Assembly: GCA_030295235.1 (NCBI GenBank)
Contig: AP026164.1
Location: forward strand, 1,116,001 to 1,180,000
From: Fistulifera solaris
Taxonomy: Eukaryota > Bacillariophyta > Bacillariophyceae > Naviculales > Stauroneidaceae
Length of the DNA: 64,000 nt
Direction of reading: 5' to 3'
Shown here: one piece after another, positions 1 through 12,595 of the stretch
Layout of the letters: each line of letters starts with the position of its first letter
Numbering within the stretch: the stretch's first letter is position 1
Program-made: the position numbers and the translations under genes
Notes under the pieces: model-generated
The model's database searches: none
The model's input: the letters and a program-made list of their open reading frames with translations, nothing else
What the model was told of the DNA's origin: nothing

Positions 1-123
1 TTTCTCTCAATAAGAGACGATAATGTGGTGGGAAAGGGAAATGGACGATGAGCGTTCATGGTCGACGAGCGCTGTCTTTGTCATGCGAGACAGTCCTTAT
101 CCAATGGATGCTTTGTAAAACAT

Positions 124-1175
124 TCAATCAACTCTGAATTCTTGAAGTGCCTTGAAATATTCTTCGTCAATCTTGCCTTCGCCGTCCTCTCCGTCTTCAG
201 GATCGTATGTTACTCTGGGTTGATATTCTGGATAGTCTCGCCAGCTTATTGCATCCTCGACTCGCGCTTCATTCCATGGTATAGATACTAAAATGTCTCG
301 AAGACTCCGTTCAACAATATCAAGACAAAAACTGCTTCATATGGTTCCAGTACTCCCAGCATGAATTGCAGCTCGTCCAGTGCCTCTTGGGCATCCGCCA
401 AAGCCCCACAATGTCTCCACGCACAGGATCCCCAATCAAAGCCAACAATACCTTCCCCCGACTCTCGAATCAATGGCTCATCGATTGCCCGTCGCAGGAA
501 GCTAGCGGCTGGTTCCAGCTGAGTCAATGGCTCGGAGATAAGTTCAAGGCGAATCAATTCCCATTGATAGTCGTCGGCCAATCCTTTTAATCTCGTCACA
601 CATTTCAAACATTTTAGCACAGTACTGATTGCCTGCTGTTGATCCATCGTTGTTGATACACTGTCTCGCCACCGACGAACTCTATCTTGTCGATGCGTCA
701 ACATAACTTCGTTGTAAGAAAGAATTCGATCATTGAGCTCATCTTGGTGACGGAGACCCGCGCGTTGTTCGCGTCCAAAACCCAGTCCGTGAATGGTATG
801 CGCCCCGAATGTGTGTTCCCAATTTTGCGATGTTCTGTGTCTGGATGGCAAAACATTCGTGCATAGCAAATCCTCCCAGGAAATGAATAATAATGCCATT
901 AAGGTAGATTGGAGTATAAATAATGACAATGGCGCGATCAATTTGAACCGTTGAATGAACTTGGAAGTCTCCAGATCTGTTTGTAAAGTCAATTGGGATG
1001 ATCGTTCTTCTGAGAACGGAGATTTTGAGAAGTACAGAAATCGTCGTCTTCTTCGCGATTGCCAAGACGAAGACGCAAATGAGAGGCCCCATTGAAATGA
1101 TGCTTCGACCGAGGGAACTTTTAAAGATAGCACCGTCGCGCTCACGCTACAACACAGCGCTTGACTCGCTCGCAT
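124..1175 (-). CDS. Unknown protein with one membrane segment and acidic C-terminus
   Basis: I do not recognise this protein. It begins at an ATG (1175). A basic stretch of five Arg lies near residues 41-45 and one hydrophobic segment near residues 79-99. A helical region rich in Leu and Glu follows. The first reading frame stops at 288, but the frame one base over continues without interruption to a stop at 124 and gives a tail rich in Asp and Glu ending ALQEFRVD. The switch fits one missing base in the run of five A at 327-331 (plus strand). With that repaired the protein is about 351 aa. The N-terminus could be an organelle leader or the membrane segment a type II anchor; neither is certain. 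That it is one coding gene is fairly safe. Confidence 0.6.
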
Positions 1176-1651
1176 CTTTGGGGCAAATTGTTGAACCTAA
1201 CCAGAAATCAAATAATGCTTGGTAAATGACGAATGAATAAGAAGGGACGGGAAGAAATAAGTTTTCTTTTTCGTCATTGCGCAGCCTACCTCCAATGGCG
1301 TTAGGGGTTAGAGGTTAGGTTAGAGATCCAAGTCGTAAGTCGTAAGTCGTACAGTACTAAGTCGTACCAGGTAAGTCGTAGATACGGAGTATAATATTAT
1401 GTCGGAATCTGGAATCTTTTTCCACCGAATCTACAAGTATCGCGGGGGGAGAAACGACCTCCACGTCTTGTACTTTCTTTGAGATAGACACACCTCCCCT
1501 CAATCAACCTCAACGGATTGAAACGCAGGCGAACAAGACAAGCAAATCGAAACCCCTTGCATTTGTTGTTCATGGACATCTCGTATCTTGTAAATCAATT
1601 TCAATTCTTCCTTTCTATTTCATAAAAAGCTACTGCGTGAAACAGTGAATC
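1176..1651. other. Intergenic region with telomere-like and AAGTCGT repeats
   Basis: This divergent intergenic region separates the unknown minus-strand gene and the USP gene. It holds a degenerate TTAGGG-like stretch at 1300-1325, then several copies of AAGTCGT between about 1330 and 1380 interrupted by TACCAGGTA, then ATACGGAGTATA. I see no convincing gene. Confidence 0.6.
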
Positions 1652-4600
1652 ATGAAGACTCATCTGTCGCATATCATGCCGGTTTGGCGAGCCAGCGAGA
1701 TCTTGACGCGTCCCATCGTGCACCGCATCGTCCGCACCTTACTCAGTCTCCGCCGCAACTCGAATCCAAGCAGTTCGGGGGATCTTACCGGCGAATTAGA
1801 AAACTTAGTCGATGCATTGTTCTTTAAACCTTTGCATGAGATTGTTTCTTCGCCGATGGCTGGTGAGGCTCCCGTTCCACCGGGGATTGAGGGGGCCATG
1901 AACAAGTGGTTGAAAACAAGACAATTAGCACTCGATAAGGCAACATTGATTCAGTTCCTTGTACCGATGAATGTACATCCGCATTCGGGGTCTTCGGGTC
2001 ATATGGGACTCTTTGACTGCTTTGTTTACACGTTACAAGGACACTCGTCGTCATCTTCGTCCTCCTATTACGGAGGAGCGATGGGTCAACTGGTTCTGCT
2101 TCCGGATGTATTAATTTATTTGGCAGTCTGCAAGCAGTATAGAGACTTTCAAAAGAACAAGCCCGCATTCGAGCGCAGGCTACGGCTGTGAAAGACGAAG
2201 AGAGAGTGGCGAGTAGTGACCATGACAAAATTATCGTCACCATGGCGTTACTCGCCTACAGGATGTATGATAGCTATCAAAAGAAAGGGAATGTCGCTCG
2301 AGACACCGTTCATCGGTATATGACAGATGTACATGGCGAAAATTCTTACAAGGAACCGAAAGCGCAAGCGCTGCTGGATCAGATTTTCGATGATACGATA
2401 CACGCCGCGGGATGGTTGCAAAAATCGATTTCGGAGTCGACTTTTTGTGCCAGGATTCTTTCGACGCACATTGGGCGACCTCATTTGCTACTGGATTGGA
2501 TGGCGAATTTGGCGTGTGCTATGATTCCTCCAACAGAAGATATCCCGCTATCGATTGCCGCTTTTCTGGAGACGATGGAACAGAAGCCACGGTCCTTGTG
2601 TGACATATACTCTTTGGCAGACAGCCGGATTTTTGAAATTAAACGAAGATTTCACTCAATGGTACAAAGCAAGTCGGAAGTCATTCATGGTGATCCGATG
2701 GGATCAGCCGCTGATTGCAATGGAAATGGCCCTTCGTCAACGTCACTTGAACAACCGTCGGAAAGTTTAAACCAGCCTAAGCAAGGCATTTCGATGAAAG
2801 CCTTTTGTAGAGCCTTGTCTTCGGAAAACGAAGAGCTGGGACATGGAGGTTACATGCAAGAATCTCTCGCAAAACTAGTTTTCGCAGGCGTGGCCTCCAG
2901 TAGCAGTTCTGAGCAGAATGGATATGATCTAGATACGGAAGGCAAAATTTCTTACCTGACGCTTTTTGATGTTTTAAAGTTTGGCTGCACTGCTGTTAGG
3001 CAGAATAAGAGCATGGATGAGAGCACAGACCTCCCACTCTTGCGGTTTCTATACCGCGTTTTTCAGCACGACGAAAATAGCGGTAACAATTCTACACAAT
3101 TTTCTTCGGATAGGGGCAACATGACCGATTCGAAAGGTGTAATGACCAGGTTTCATGTTGCCCGGATGCTTGTGGAATTGATGGATTTTTCTGACTTTCG
3201 GCTCGAACGTGATAGTCCAAGGGACATGGACTTATCTCCGGAAGACAACATTCAAATAGTCAAGTCATTAAGAGAACCGCTTGAGGAGTCAATAATCGAC
3301 GTTGAAGAGTGCGTATTTCAGGGTCTGATGCCTCCTACAGAAAGCGAGACGAGCACTGTTACATTGAGGGAAATAGTTGATCTCGTGTTAGAAGACACTT
3401 CTGTACCGAACCAAATGAACTTCGATGAGTTTTGCAAATGGAACGAAACGCGATTCTCGGAAAAAGGACCGCCCTCTCGCTTAGGGCAACTCATGCTAGA
3501 ACTGCGCATAGTGGCTGGAGTTCTTTTCGGTATTCCTCCGACTCTTGCATCAATGGAAATCGCCCTTGTTGCAGAATTGGAAAGGCGGCATCGAAGCAGA
3601 TATCCTCAGACGGAAGTATCACGTCGCGGTCCCCGAGGGACTGTTTGGAATATTATAGATTCCGCTTGGTTTGGAGATTGGACCAATTTGGTAAAACAGG
3701 CATCTGGGACGCCTTCTGATGGCAACGATGGAAGGGGTGTCAAGGATGGTGCTCTCGTCAGAGGCCTACGCCGAATAAGTAATACGGGTTTGTTATCAGA
3801 GAATGGTAGTCTGGCTCTGCGCTCGGATATTCGTTGGAAGCACGATTATGACATTTTGCCGCCAATGTCTTGGTCTGCGCTCCAGGCATGGTACGATGGT
3901 GGTCCGCCAATACACCGTACGGTGGTCAAATACGTATCAAGCTCTGGGACAGCTTCTCCGCATACGAAAACGCCGAGAATTATGACGGAGAATGAAATTG
4001 AGCTGCATCCTCTTTTCATTTCCATATACATGTGCGATGCAGCTTCTAGAGGCGACGCTCGACCATTCCAGCAAAATTATCAGGTCAGCAGGGTTAGCCC
4101 AGTGGGGGTGCTCTTGGTTCAGCTTTGTCGCGAGCTTGAAATAAATCTTTCTTCTGCGAGAATTTGGATGCTAAGTGCTGAGCCTGGCACAGCCGAAGAG
4201 AGAAGCAGTAGCCCCGATTGGATACTTGATCTTGATTCCAGTATTTCGGACCAGCGTAAGAAGCGTAACACTACCGATAGTTCAAGGATGTCTCTTCTTT
4301 TAGAAGTAAAAGACGACAAGACGGGGCTCTGGCCACGTGGTATTGATGGGAAGGAATGGGCGTTCAAGAAGAGGTCGGAGGAGGACCGCGTTTTTCCCGA
4401 AATTGGGGATGGAGTTGTTGGATTATATAATATGGGGTAAGTGCGACTGGGGATGCGATAACATGCACTTTGAAAAATCACTTCTAATCCGGCTACTTTC
4501 TGGACGCAGGAACACGTGCTATTTGAACTCTCCAATACAGTGCATCAGCCACACGCCCATATTTCGGGAGTATTTCACATCAAGAGCATATCTTAAGGAC

Positions 4601-6924
4601 ATTAACACAACAAACCCTCTCGGATACGAAGGGCATCTGGCGCAAGTTACCGCCATCCTGATTAACTCGCTGTGGAAGCGCTTTGGTAACCAATCATCTA
4701 CAACAGGCCACATGAAACGTATTACAACACCAGGGTCGTACGCTCCAGTGAACTCGCCTGCTCTGACACCGAAGACCTTTAAAGATTCGCTTGCAAAATT
4801 TAACGACCACTTTCAAGGTAACGAACAGCACGATGCACAAGAGTTCTTGACGTTTCTTTTGGGTGGTCTTTCAGAGGATCTGAATCGCATTGTGGAAAAG
4901 CCATACATCGAAGCTCCCGATTCAGATGGACGACCAGACAGCGAACTGGCTGACATATGGTGGGCAAATCATTTGAAGAGGGAAATGTCAATTGTCGTCG
5001 CCTTTTTTACCGGCCAGTTCAAAAGTCTGCTTACATGTCGCACTTGCCTGTACGAAAGCGCAAGATTTGAACCATATCTATATTTACAACTGCCCCTACC
5101 CGAAGATGATTATCTTGCTGTCTCACTGATTCTTTATGCGAGACGAGGTGGGGAGAGCCGATGAAGTATTGTGTAAGGGTTCATGTAGATGGAACCCTTG
5201 GAGACGTTTTGATAGCATTAGCAAAGGTGCTTGTTGACGAAGAGATTGAAGAGTCAGCAAATTCAAATGAACAGCCGGAAAAATCTGTTGATGACATTGA
5301 GCAGGTTTACCAAGACAGGGCAGGTGACCTCGCTGTGGTTGATATGAAGGATTGCTACATATCGAAAATTGCCCCGGTAAGTTTGGCTCGTGACGTAAAA
5401 CCCTGAAATTTTATATTCTCATGTCTTACTTCAACCTTAAAGAAATCGTGGGTACTTCGCGATCTTCAAAACAAGGATTCTGGTGAATTACCGTTGCTTC
5501 ATATTTTTGAATTAGATCCGATTCCGGCCTCCGGTGCTGTAGGAGAACCAGAGGATAAAACGTTGGGTAACGGGAACGATAACGAACAATTGAACAACGG
5601 CGAAACGAATCATGCACAAAGGAACGTTGCATTCTTGGCCGTATCTCAACGAAGATCCGAGCTCATTACACATGACTACTTACACCCACTTGGTCACCGC
5701 CTGATAGGAGTCCCTCTTTTGATTCGCGTGAACAATTTTAGCTCTTGTACAGGATGTGCTCTTTATGACATAATAGCTCGCAAGATTAGGGACTTCGTTC
5801 CAAAGTCCGCTCTTCGGTTCCTTTCAGAAAGCGCCATGAAGTCAGAGACCCAGCATATGGACGAGTCGGTAACAGCAGAAACAAGGACGTACACGGATAC
5901 GGAAGATGTGTCCGGTGGACCCGTTCCTCGGTACGGATTTCGTCTTCGAATAACAACCAGAGATGGCAAACGTTGCCCAAGTTGTCCTTGGTATGAATGT
6001 TGCATCGGTTGTTTGATTTATGACAACGACAAGACAACTGACGTCATGGATGGTGATAGTATTGCGGTTGACTGGCATTTTGCCGTAGATGTAGCGACAT
6101 CAGGGTTTGGTATGAGGCCCTATGCAGGAGATCCTGTCGTGAGCCAGCCACAACAAGCACGTGCTAGGCAAGCCATGGTTAATTTAAAATGTCACAGGTC
6201 TTGTGGAACCGGCGAAAGAAAGAGTATGCATGCAGGCTCTGTCACGCTTGAAGATTGCCTTGATGCATTCGCTAAAGAGGAGAAAATTCCTGAGGCGTAC
6301 TGCTCAAGATGCAAAGATTTTCGGGTACAGACGAAGCGTATGAGCTTATGGCGCCTTCCTCCAGTTGTCATTATCCATCTGAAACGTTTTCAATTCACAC
6401 AGCATATGCGGAGAAAGCTTCGTGACTTGGTTGTATTTCCAATCGAAGGTCTTGATCTGTCTCGCATTATGGCAGAGGAGTCGAAGGGATCAACTAAAAG
6501 CGAGAAAGATACGTCAGCAATTTCGAATGATGCCTTGGAATCAGAATTAGCTGAAGAGAAGGTTGACGAGGATGGTGACGAGCCAAGCGAAAAGCAGTCT
6601 ATCAAAGACGATGGTCGATCTGAGAAACTTTATGACTTATACGGAGTAGTTCATCATCAAGGTGCACTATCTGGTGGTCATTACGTTGCGTCACTTAAAT
6701 CAGAGATTGACGGACAGTGGCGATTGTACAACGATGCTCAAATTTATGAAATTCACGCTAGAGACGTTGTTGATTCGAGCGCGTATATTTTGTTTTACAT
6801 GCGAAGGGATGTTCGAAATGCAAAACTCTCCGATTTCTGGGACGTCCGTGATGGTGCTGGTGTCAGCGAGGAAGAAATCGACAAAATGATAAAAGAGAAG
6901 GCTGGTCGTTGTGTCATTAGTTAA
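1652..6924 (+). CDS. Ubiquitin carboxyl-terminal hydrolase (USP, peptidase C19) with DUSP and EF-hand-like regions
   Basis: This is a large cysteine deubiquitinase of about 1,711 aa that removes ubiquitin from proteins. The layout resembles USP32/USP6-type enzymes. An N-terminal helical and EF-hand-like region comes first, then a DUSP-like segment (around residues 610-780, with GTVWNIIDSAWFGDW). The catalytic domain has its Cys box GLYNMGNTCYLNS (Cys near residue 932) and its His box GALSGGHYVA (His near 1631), followed by the YNDAQ box. CxxC pairs (CRTC, CSRC) suggest the usual zinc ribbon. Two introns are clear: 4437-4509, which splits the Cys box, and 5377-5442. Two one-base breaks interrupt the frame, near 2160-2186 (probably CCC) and at GGGG 5150-5153. 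Both restore conserved sequence when one base is added. The ATG at 1652 is the first in frame. No targeting signal is evident, so it is probably cytosolic or nuclear. Confidence 0.88.
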
Positions 6925-7011
6925 GGGTACATAGCGGTTTTAAAAGCTTGCCTTTAACTTTAGCGCGCACCATTAGCCCTTTGTGAAGAAAGGAACATGC
7001 CTTTTGCTCTA

Positions 7012-8067
7012 TCATATGCCAATGCTCTGCATTAAATCTTGCCACCACCACAAAAGACGAGATGTGAGGTTTGGACCTTCAAATTCCTCTTCGAAAATTG
7101 AAAACTCTTCTTCTTCCGCATTACCGGCCCCACCTCGTAAGCGTTTCCTACGTTTTATATCGGGAAAGACAGATAAAAAGTGATTCCCTGCCGCCATTTG
7201 CTGACCTGGTTGAATGTCAGGAAAACGAGAATCGGCCGACAATATGTGCAGCGCTCTTTTCCATCAAACCGTGGTGAGCCGAAGCAAGCCATCCGTTTCA
7301 AAACAAATGTAAGTTTCTTTGGCTGATCCTTGTCACTTGATCTTTTTCCTGCAATGTCACTTGCACTCAGACTCTCCACCGTAAGTTCGTACACATGAAT
7401 AGGTCGCTGTAGGATATTACTCAAAGCGACAATTTCGGGCCCACCGCCCCTTCAAGCAAAGGTCAGTAACAATTAGTTGCAATAACACCGTAATTATTGC
7501 ACGTTCCAGTACCTACCACACACAATCCTCTTCCATCGTTGCACAATATTCTTCCGGAGTCAGATCATATTGTTGTGCAGCTGAAGTGACTAATTCGATT
7601 GCGCGCAAGGATTCTCGTCCCTGCAAAAACAATTTTCGATTTTTCTGTCGCAAACAGGCCACCGCTTTGGCTCGCAGGCTTCGAGAATGCTCGTACAATT
7701 CATCCAAACGATTGGGCATATCCCAATGAGTCCCGTTCACCGCATATTGTAGGCACAGACTGAGCGCATGAAACAAGCAGTTCCCATCACCGGGCACTTG
7801 CCGAATCTGGCAGGGATGGTTGGTGTGATAGACGGTACGCAAACGAAGTTCTTCTTCCCAATCGCCCTTCTTACGGCGGAAAAGTCCTTTTAAAAATCCT
7901 TTTTCATCAATGACAGCACTTGGATTCCATGGAAGTTGATCTATATTATTTCTTCGGCGCGATGATGGAGAGAATGCATGTTGTTGTGACGATCGGGGAA
8001 GGCTGTTCCGACTGAACGCAATCGGAAGCGCTGCAGCCGCCACGAACAACGATAAAAGCTTTCTCAT
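7012..8067 (-). CDS. OTU-family deubiquitinase-like protease with plastid-type leader
   Basis: This is an OTU cysteine protease homologue. The catalytic loop VPGDGNCLFHAL carries the expected Asp and Cys, and the C-terminal GNHFLSVF carries the expected His. The first about 20 residues form a signal peptide (MRKLL, then a hydrophobic run). It ends at LPIA/FSRN, and a Phe just after the cleavage site is the diatom plastid-import hallmark. A Ser/Arg-rich stretch follows. An intron lies at 7450-7516; splicing joins EEDCVW to GGGPEIVALSN, a typical OTU stretch. A one-base break near 7248-7254 (CGC, probably CGCC) separates FDGKER from LHILSADSRFPD. The C-terminus is acidic and then rich in Trp (LLWWWQDL). 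Location is inferred as plastid or periplastid. It lies tail to tail with the USP gene. Confidence 0.82.
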
Positions 8068-8496
8068 CGTGATAAGGAAGAGCTACAGTCAACGTGTGGC
8101 TCAGTGAGAGGGTTATAGATGTTGATTATTTATTTGTCGAAGGGTGTCGTCAATAAAACCCACCCCTGTCAATACAACAGCCAACACCTTCAACGAGACA
8201 CGAACTGTTTCGTGACTCACTCGATCATGGGAGGTTTCACGTTTACGTTCACGTTCACGGCTATCACGTTGGCTACAATTATACTGAGTAGAAAAGAACT
8301 TTTGTATGTGTTGAGTGCCGAAAGGCGATGATACAGTATAGTAGTACGAGGAACGTCGTTTTTACGACGTGCAAGAGTTGTTGCAACTGCTAAACCGAAT
8401 GAATACAATCTGACGTCTGGAAAACTTTGAGCAGCCTTTCTAAACAATAAACAAGATATCCTTGATTATCGCTATTTCTCCTGCTAAAAGGGCATT
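8068..8496. other. Divergent promoter region between OTU and F-box genes
   Basis: About 430 bases lie between two divergent start codons. It contains a short TTCACG-type repeat at 8236-8260. I see no gene. Confidence 0.5.
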
Positions 8497-11400
8497 ATGA
8501 ACCCAGAAAAGCACGCCGACGATTTATATGCTCCCGAATGGATCATGAAGGGCTCCTCTCCATGGAAGCGAGAGGACTCGTCCTCGTCCATTTTCGACCC
8601 TCTGGGAACTCCGGCTTCACATTTAGAACACTTGTCTGACTCTGTCACCTCTTTAATTTTCTCTTATCTGAAGCTTGGGGAAATTGTTCAGCTCAGTCTC
8701 GTTTCAAAATGCCTGCGCAAAGCTACTCGATCTCAGGAACTTTGGAAGCATCTCATGACGTATCGATGGAATACATCGAAGCAAAGCGATCAAGGCATAT
8801 CGGATTATTACACTGCATACCGCCATGCACACTTGAATCCTCATGATCTGTGGGTCACACATTGGAATATTTCTTTTCCTTGCGATGGTGTCGCTCCCGG
8901 ACGATGTTGTATACCCGAGGAACGAAACGCAATACGTCGTCGACGAAAGAAAAAAAGAAACTTGCGAAGATCCCTTGAAATCGTGTCCCCTTTGTCGAAA
9001 CTGGAGAGATCTTGATAACCTTGTTAACAACAACTCTATAATCACCGAAAAGACACCACGACAAGCAATGGCGATCGCAACTGGTTGTACACGTCACAAA
9101 TGCTGGCAACCTCCTTCGCAGCTGGATGAAGGCATGTCGCCCGATGCTGCTACACAGGCTTTTGCGTGTGCTGGAACATTTCACCGGAAACTGAAAACCG
9201 ATCAGTACAGATCAGACTCGACGAGCTTCTTGACGGATTTGCTTTTCTTTAACATTACTGATCCAGCCACGGAAGCTGGACAATGGGAACTAAATCAATT
9301 GCTTCAAGAGGCTCTGAGTGATACGATGAATCATGGTATCGATAGGAGACCGACAAGCGATGCCATGCACGAGACATCTCATCATTCGTGGTACATATGT
9401 CGCTTGTCCAATCCCGACTTTTACCGTCCCCTTGTTTTTCAGACTGGAATCCAAAGGCCAGAATGTTTCGCGGTGTACCCTTCGGAGGGTTACATTGAAC
9501 CCGGAGAGTCTATTTTTCTGACAGTGAGCATACGCCCGTTGGGCAGTGCCTTGGCCTATGCATTCGACGCTCTGAATGTTCAACGCGAAGGCCTAAACGC
9601 CGCATGGGCTGACTTATACACAGAAGAAGCCCATTTGCCTATGGCACCCATTCTGATTCGTTACGCACATGCAGCTGTCCATCCCTGTAGGACCGATCCT
9701 CTTTATGATCCTTTTCGCCGGCAGCCTTACGATGAAGGGTCACACAATGTCGAAAGCACAGAAATGACCAGCAATAAGCGCTCACAACTCGAATACTACT
9801 GGAAACAGGTGACAGCTCTTCATGACTTCAGAACCATCCGTCTTTCAGTCCACGTTCATTCTCACTATAGCTACAGTGACTTCACGAGGGCTACATGCCA
9901 GCCTTGGAGTCGGGAAACTTACAACTCTGGACCTCTGTTTAATTCACCTCAGTTGAAAGAGCACTACTCTGAAACCTATTCGAAGCTCAACAATCCTCCT
10001 GATAAACTTAATTGGTGTGCCGAGAGTTCTATGCAGTATAGATTAGGTCCATTTCGCAGCGAAGAACCTTGTTTAGATTGCGGACGAACATGGGGACTTC
10101 GAGAAGAGGAGCTCGCACATGCATACTTCGTCCATCTTAATGATGCAGTGCAATTTATTGAGAAACGACGTTTAGTTTTGCGTAATTCGTTACGGTGTCT
10201 TGTTCGGATGTCTGAGGGCGATGGTGTATTGGGGAAGGGTGCGCGTCATTCACAGCTTCTCATTGCCGTGACCAACGTGTTGCACAGTATTAAAGCCGCG
10301 CCGTGGTCTGCCAAACAACAAAAACAAAGAGTGCTGCAGATTGAAGCAATTGTTGATAGTACGTATAGACAGATTCGGGTTGGTGCAACTGATGACTGGT
10401 CTACTTGGCGCCACGCGGGAGTTTATAGGTTTGCTTTATGCACAGACGCCGTGTTTCAAGGTCCGAACCTCGAGCATCGTAGTATCGATACAGAGTTCAA
10501 AGACGAGCCTGACTATCTCGATGCTTTTCGGCACTTGGCCCACAGGTGAGTTTCCAGACATTAAATTTTCTGACGACAGGTTCTATCTCTCATGAATGCG
10601 TCTCACGTGTATTCACAGTCCGGGTCACTTTTGCTTAGGTCCCCAGGAAGACCCCAATCATCTCTCGGAAGCTATTGTTGCTTCATCTAGGAAATACAGT
10701 AGGATACAGAAAGGCCCCGCAACAGATGTTTTTATGGATGACCCCGTTTTTGCTTTTCAAGTAGGAATTTGCATGATCAGAGATCCGAGGTCGCTATTGG
10801 TGCACGGCATTTACGATCGAATCAAATATCCGGGGACTGTGGTGCGGCGCCCAAGATTGTCTTACATAGAACACGAAGAACCGAGAGTGATCCGACCAAC
10901 TTCATTTGATCAATTGCAGCCTCTTGCAAAAACGAAGCTGAACTACTTTTGCCTTCAGGAATATCTTGACCAAACTACAATTTCCATACAGGACGAGCCA
11001 AGTTATCGAGTTAGATCTCTCGTTATCTATGAGGATGGAATACCGCCACCAGGAGTTGGTCGATTTCCCCTCAGCCAGAAATCACCTAACTTAGCAACAG
11101 TACTAAGTGATCCGATTCCTTTGAATATTGAAGATGACATAGAAGTCGGCAACTTACGCTCACAAGGTCCCGGAAACACCCGTGGTGCCGCTCGTCCACC
11201 ACCAGTGCGAGAACCAGTTGTGTTTGTGAATGACCGAGGTCCGCAAATCTTTCGACTTTTGTGGGTCCTTGGTGCTCAGCTGGGCTTAGCGGTTGTAGAT
11301 AGCCCTGACGACGCCTCTGTTTTCGTTGACCGTAATATACTCATTGCATCCCAGTGGGTGAGTATATCGCTGATGGCAGCTCCTCTCTTTTGGACGCTAT

Positions 11401-12508
11401 GTGCTCGTTTTTTCAATTAATACCGTCGCAACCTATAAATTATTCACTCGAAGATCTGCCCTTTCAGCTTCCAAACAAGATGAGGTTTCTCACGGAGAAG
11501 GAATGCGGTTGCTTTGCTCTGATACTTTTACTTGTTTGGCTCGCCCTCGGTAGATGGACCGAACGTCATGTTGGACGAGATTTCTTTCGCAGTATGCTTG
11601 AGCACGTGACACCACATGCCACAAATGAACGCATCACCCGGTTACAACGCTGGCAATTCCGCGTACTTGACTCGCTGCAACGTTGCTGGGACTGCTGCTG
11701 TCCTTTATTTCTACAGCGTCAAGTCTTCGCTCCACACTGGAACAGGCGATCCAGAGACGATCTCTGGAAGCACATCGCTTTTTGGAAAAGTCTTCAAGTA
11801 GAAGAGAAACGGAAATATGCCCGGCCAAGTTTACGGAACGGAGGCATATTCGAGGTCGGTGAAAACGAAATCTGTGAAATTAGTTGGAATGATTCTTCCA
11901 GCGTTAAAGTCGCTCTCGGACTGATAGTGGCCATTGGAAGTTTCTGTTCGAGTTCCCCTCATTTTTGGCTGAACTTGGTGACAATTTTTTCTTGCAGCAT
12001 CAGTCTGGGTATGAGTATTTCTCTTCACTCAATGGAGAAGGGAAGACCGGGACTCAATGTGAATAATACTGACTCCCTTCTCAAGTCCGTCAATCTTCCA
12101 ACAGTCGTCATCTTGGCGTTTCTTTTAGGACAATTAGTTGGAAGTTCTGGTGGAACGTTGTTTCTTGCCGAGTTTGTTGTCACATCGATCAGTTTGATTC
12201 TCGGAGGAGCAGGGACTATATCGACTGGCGCTATGGAGTCATGGGGCTGCTTCTTTTGCTTATCCTCCACTGCCTTTTGGGGGTACTTGTTCGGCAGAGT
12301 TGCCCTGATGGACGGCGTCAGACAAAAGCGAGGTGGCTACTCCTCTATTCTTTTGTCAAAAGCGGTTTTATTTCTCTTTCTCTTCTGGGGTTTGGTTTTC
12401 GCATTGACAAACTTTCCTTCCCCAGTCAGCCTGATGATAATTTTACCACAAATGCCAGCCGACACAAAACTTGCGCGGGACAAAGTATCAGCGAAACTAC
12501 TGCAGTAA
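8497..12508 (+). CDS. F-box protein with MSP-like domain and polytopic membrane C-terminus
   Basis: This predicted protein has about 1,310 aa. An F-box lies near residues 45-90 (SDSVTSLIFSYLKLGEIVQL, then VSKCLRKAT), which would bind Skp1 in an SCF ubiquitin ligase. A PapD/MSP-like segment follows (RPECFAVYPSEGYIEPGESI). Several Cys pairs occur (CPLC, CLDCG). After about residue 970 come roughly seven hydrophobic segments, so the tail is membrane-embedded. One intron at 10546-10618 joins AFRHLAH to SPGHFCLG. Two one-base breaks occur: the A7 run at 8950-8956 (one too many) and GGG at 11356-11358 (one too few). If the first were real, the gene would end shortly after the F-box. Continuity of Cys-containing, protein-like sequence on both sides argues for one gene. 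The substrate is unknown. Confidence 0.7.
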
Positions 12509-12595
12509 GTCAGTTTTACTTCGTAGTAGTGAATTTTAATTGATAACACGGATTATACGACCAAGATGCTAAATGCTACTGCTTCGGACTAATCG

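Noticed and set aside
4437-5164. Separate gene for the USP catalytic domain
   Set aside because: The intron at 4437-4509 splits the Cys box GLYNMG/NTCY, so the catalytic part belongs to the upstream frame.
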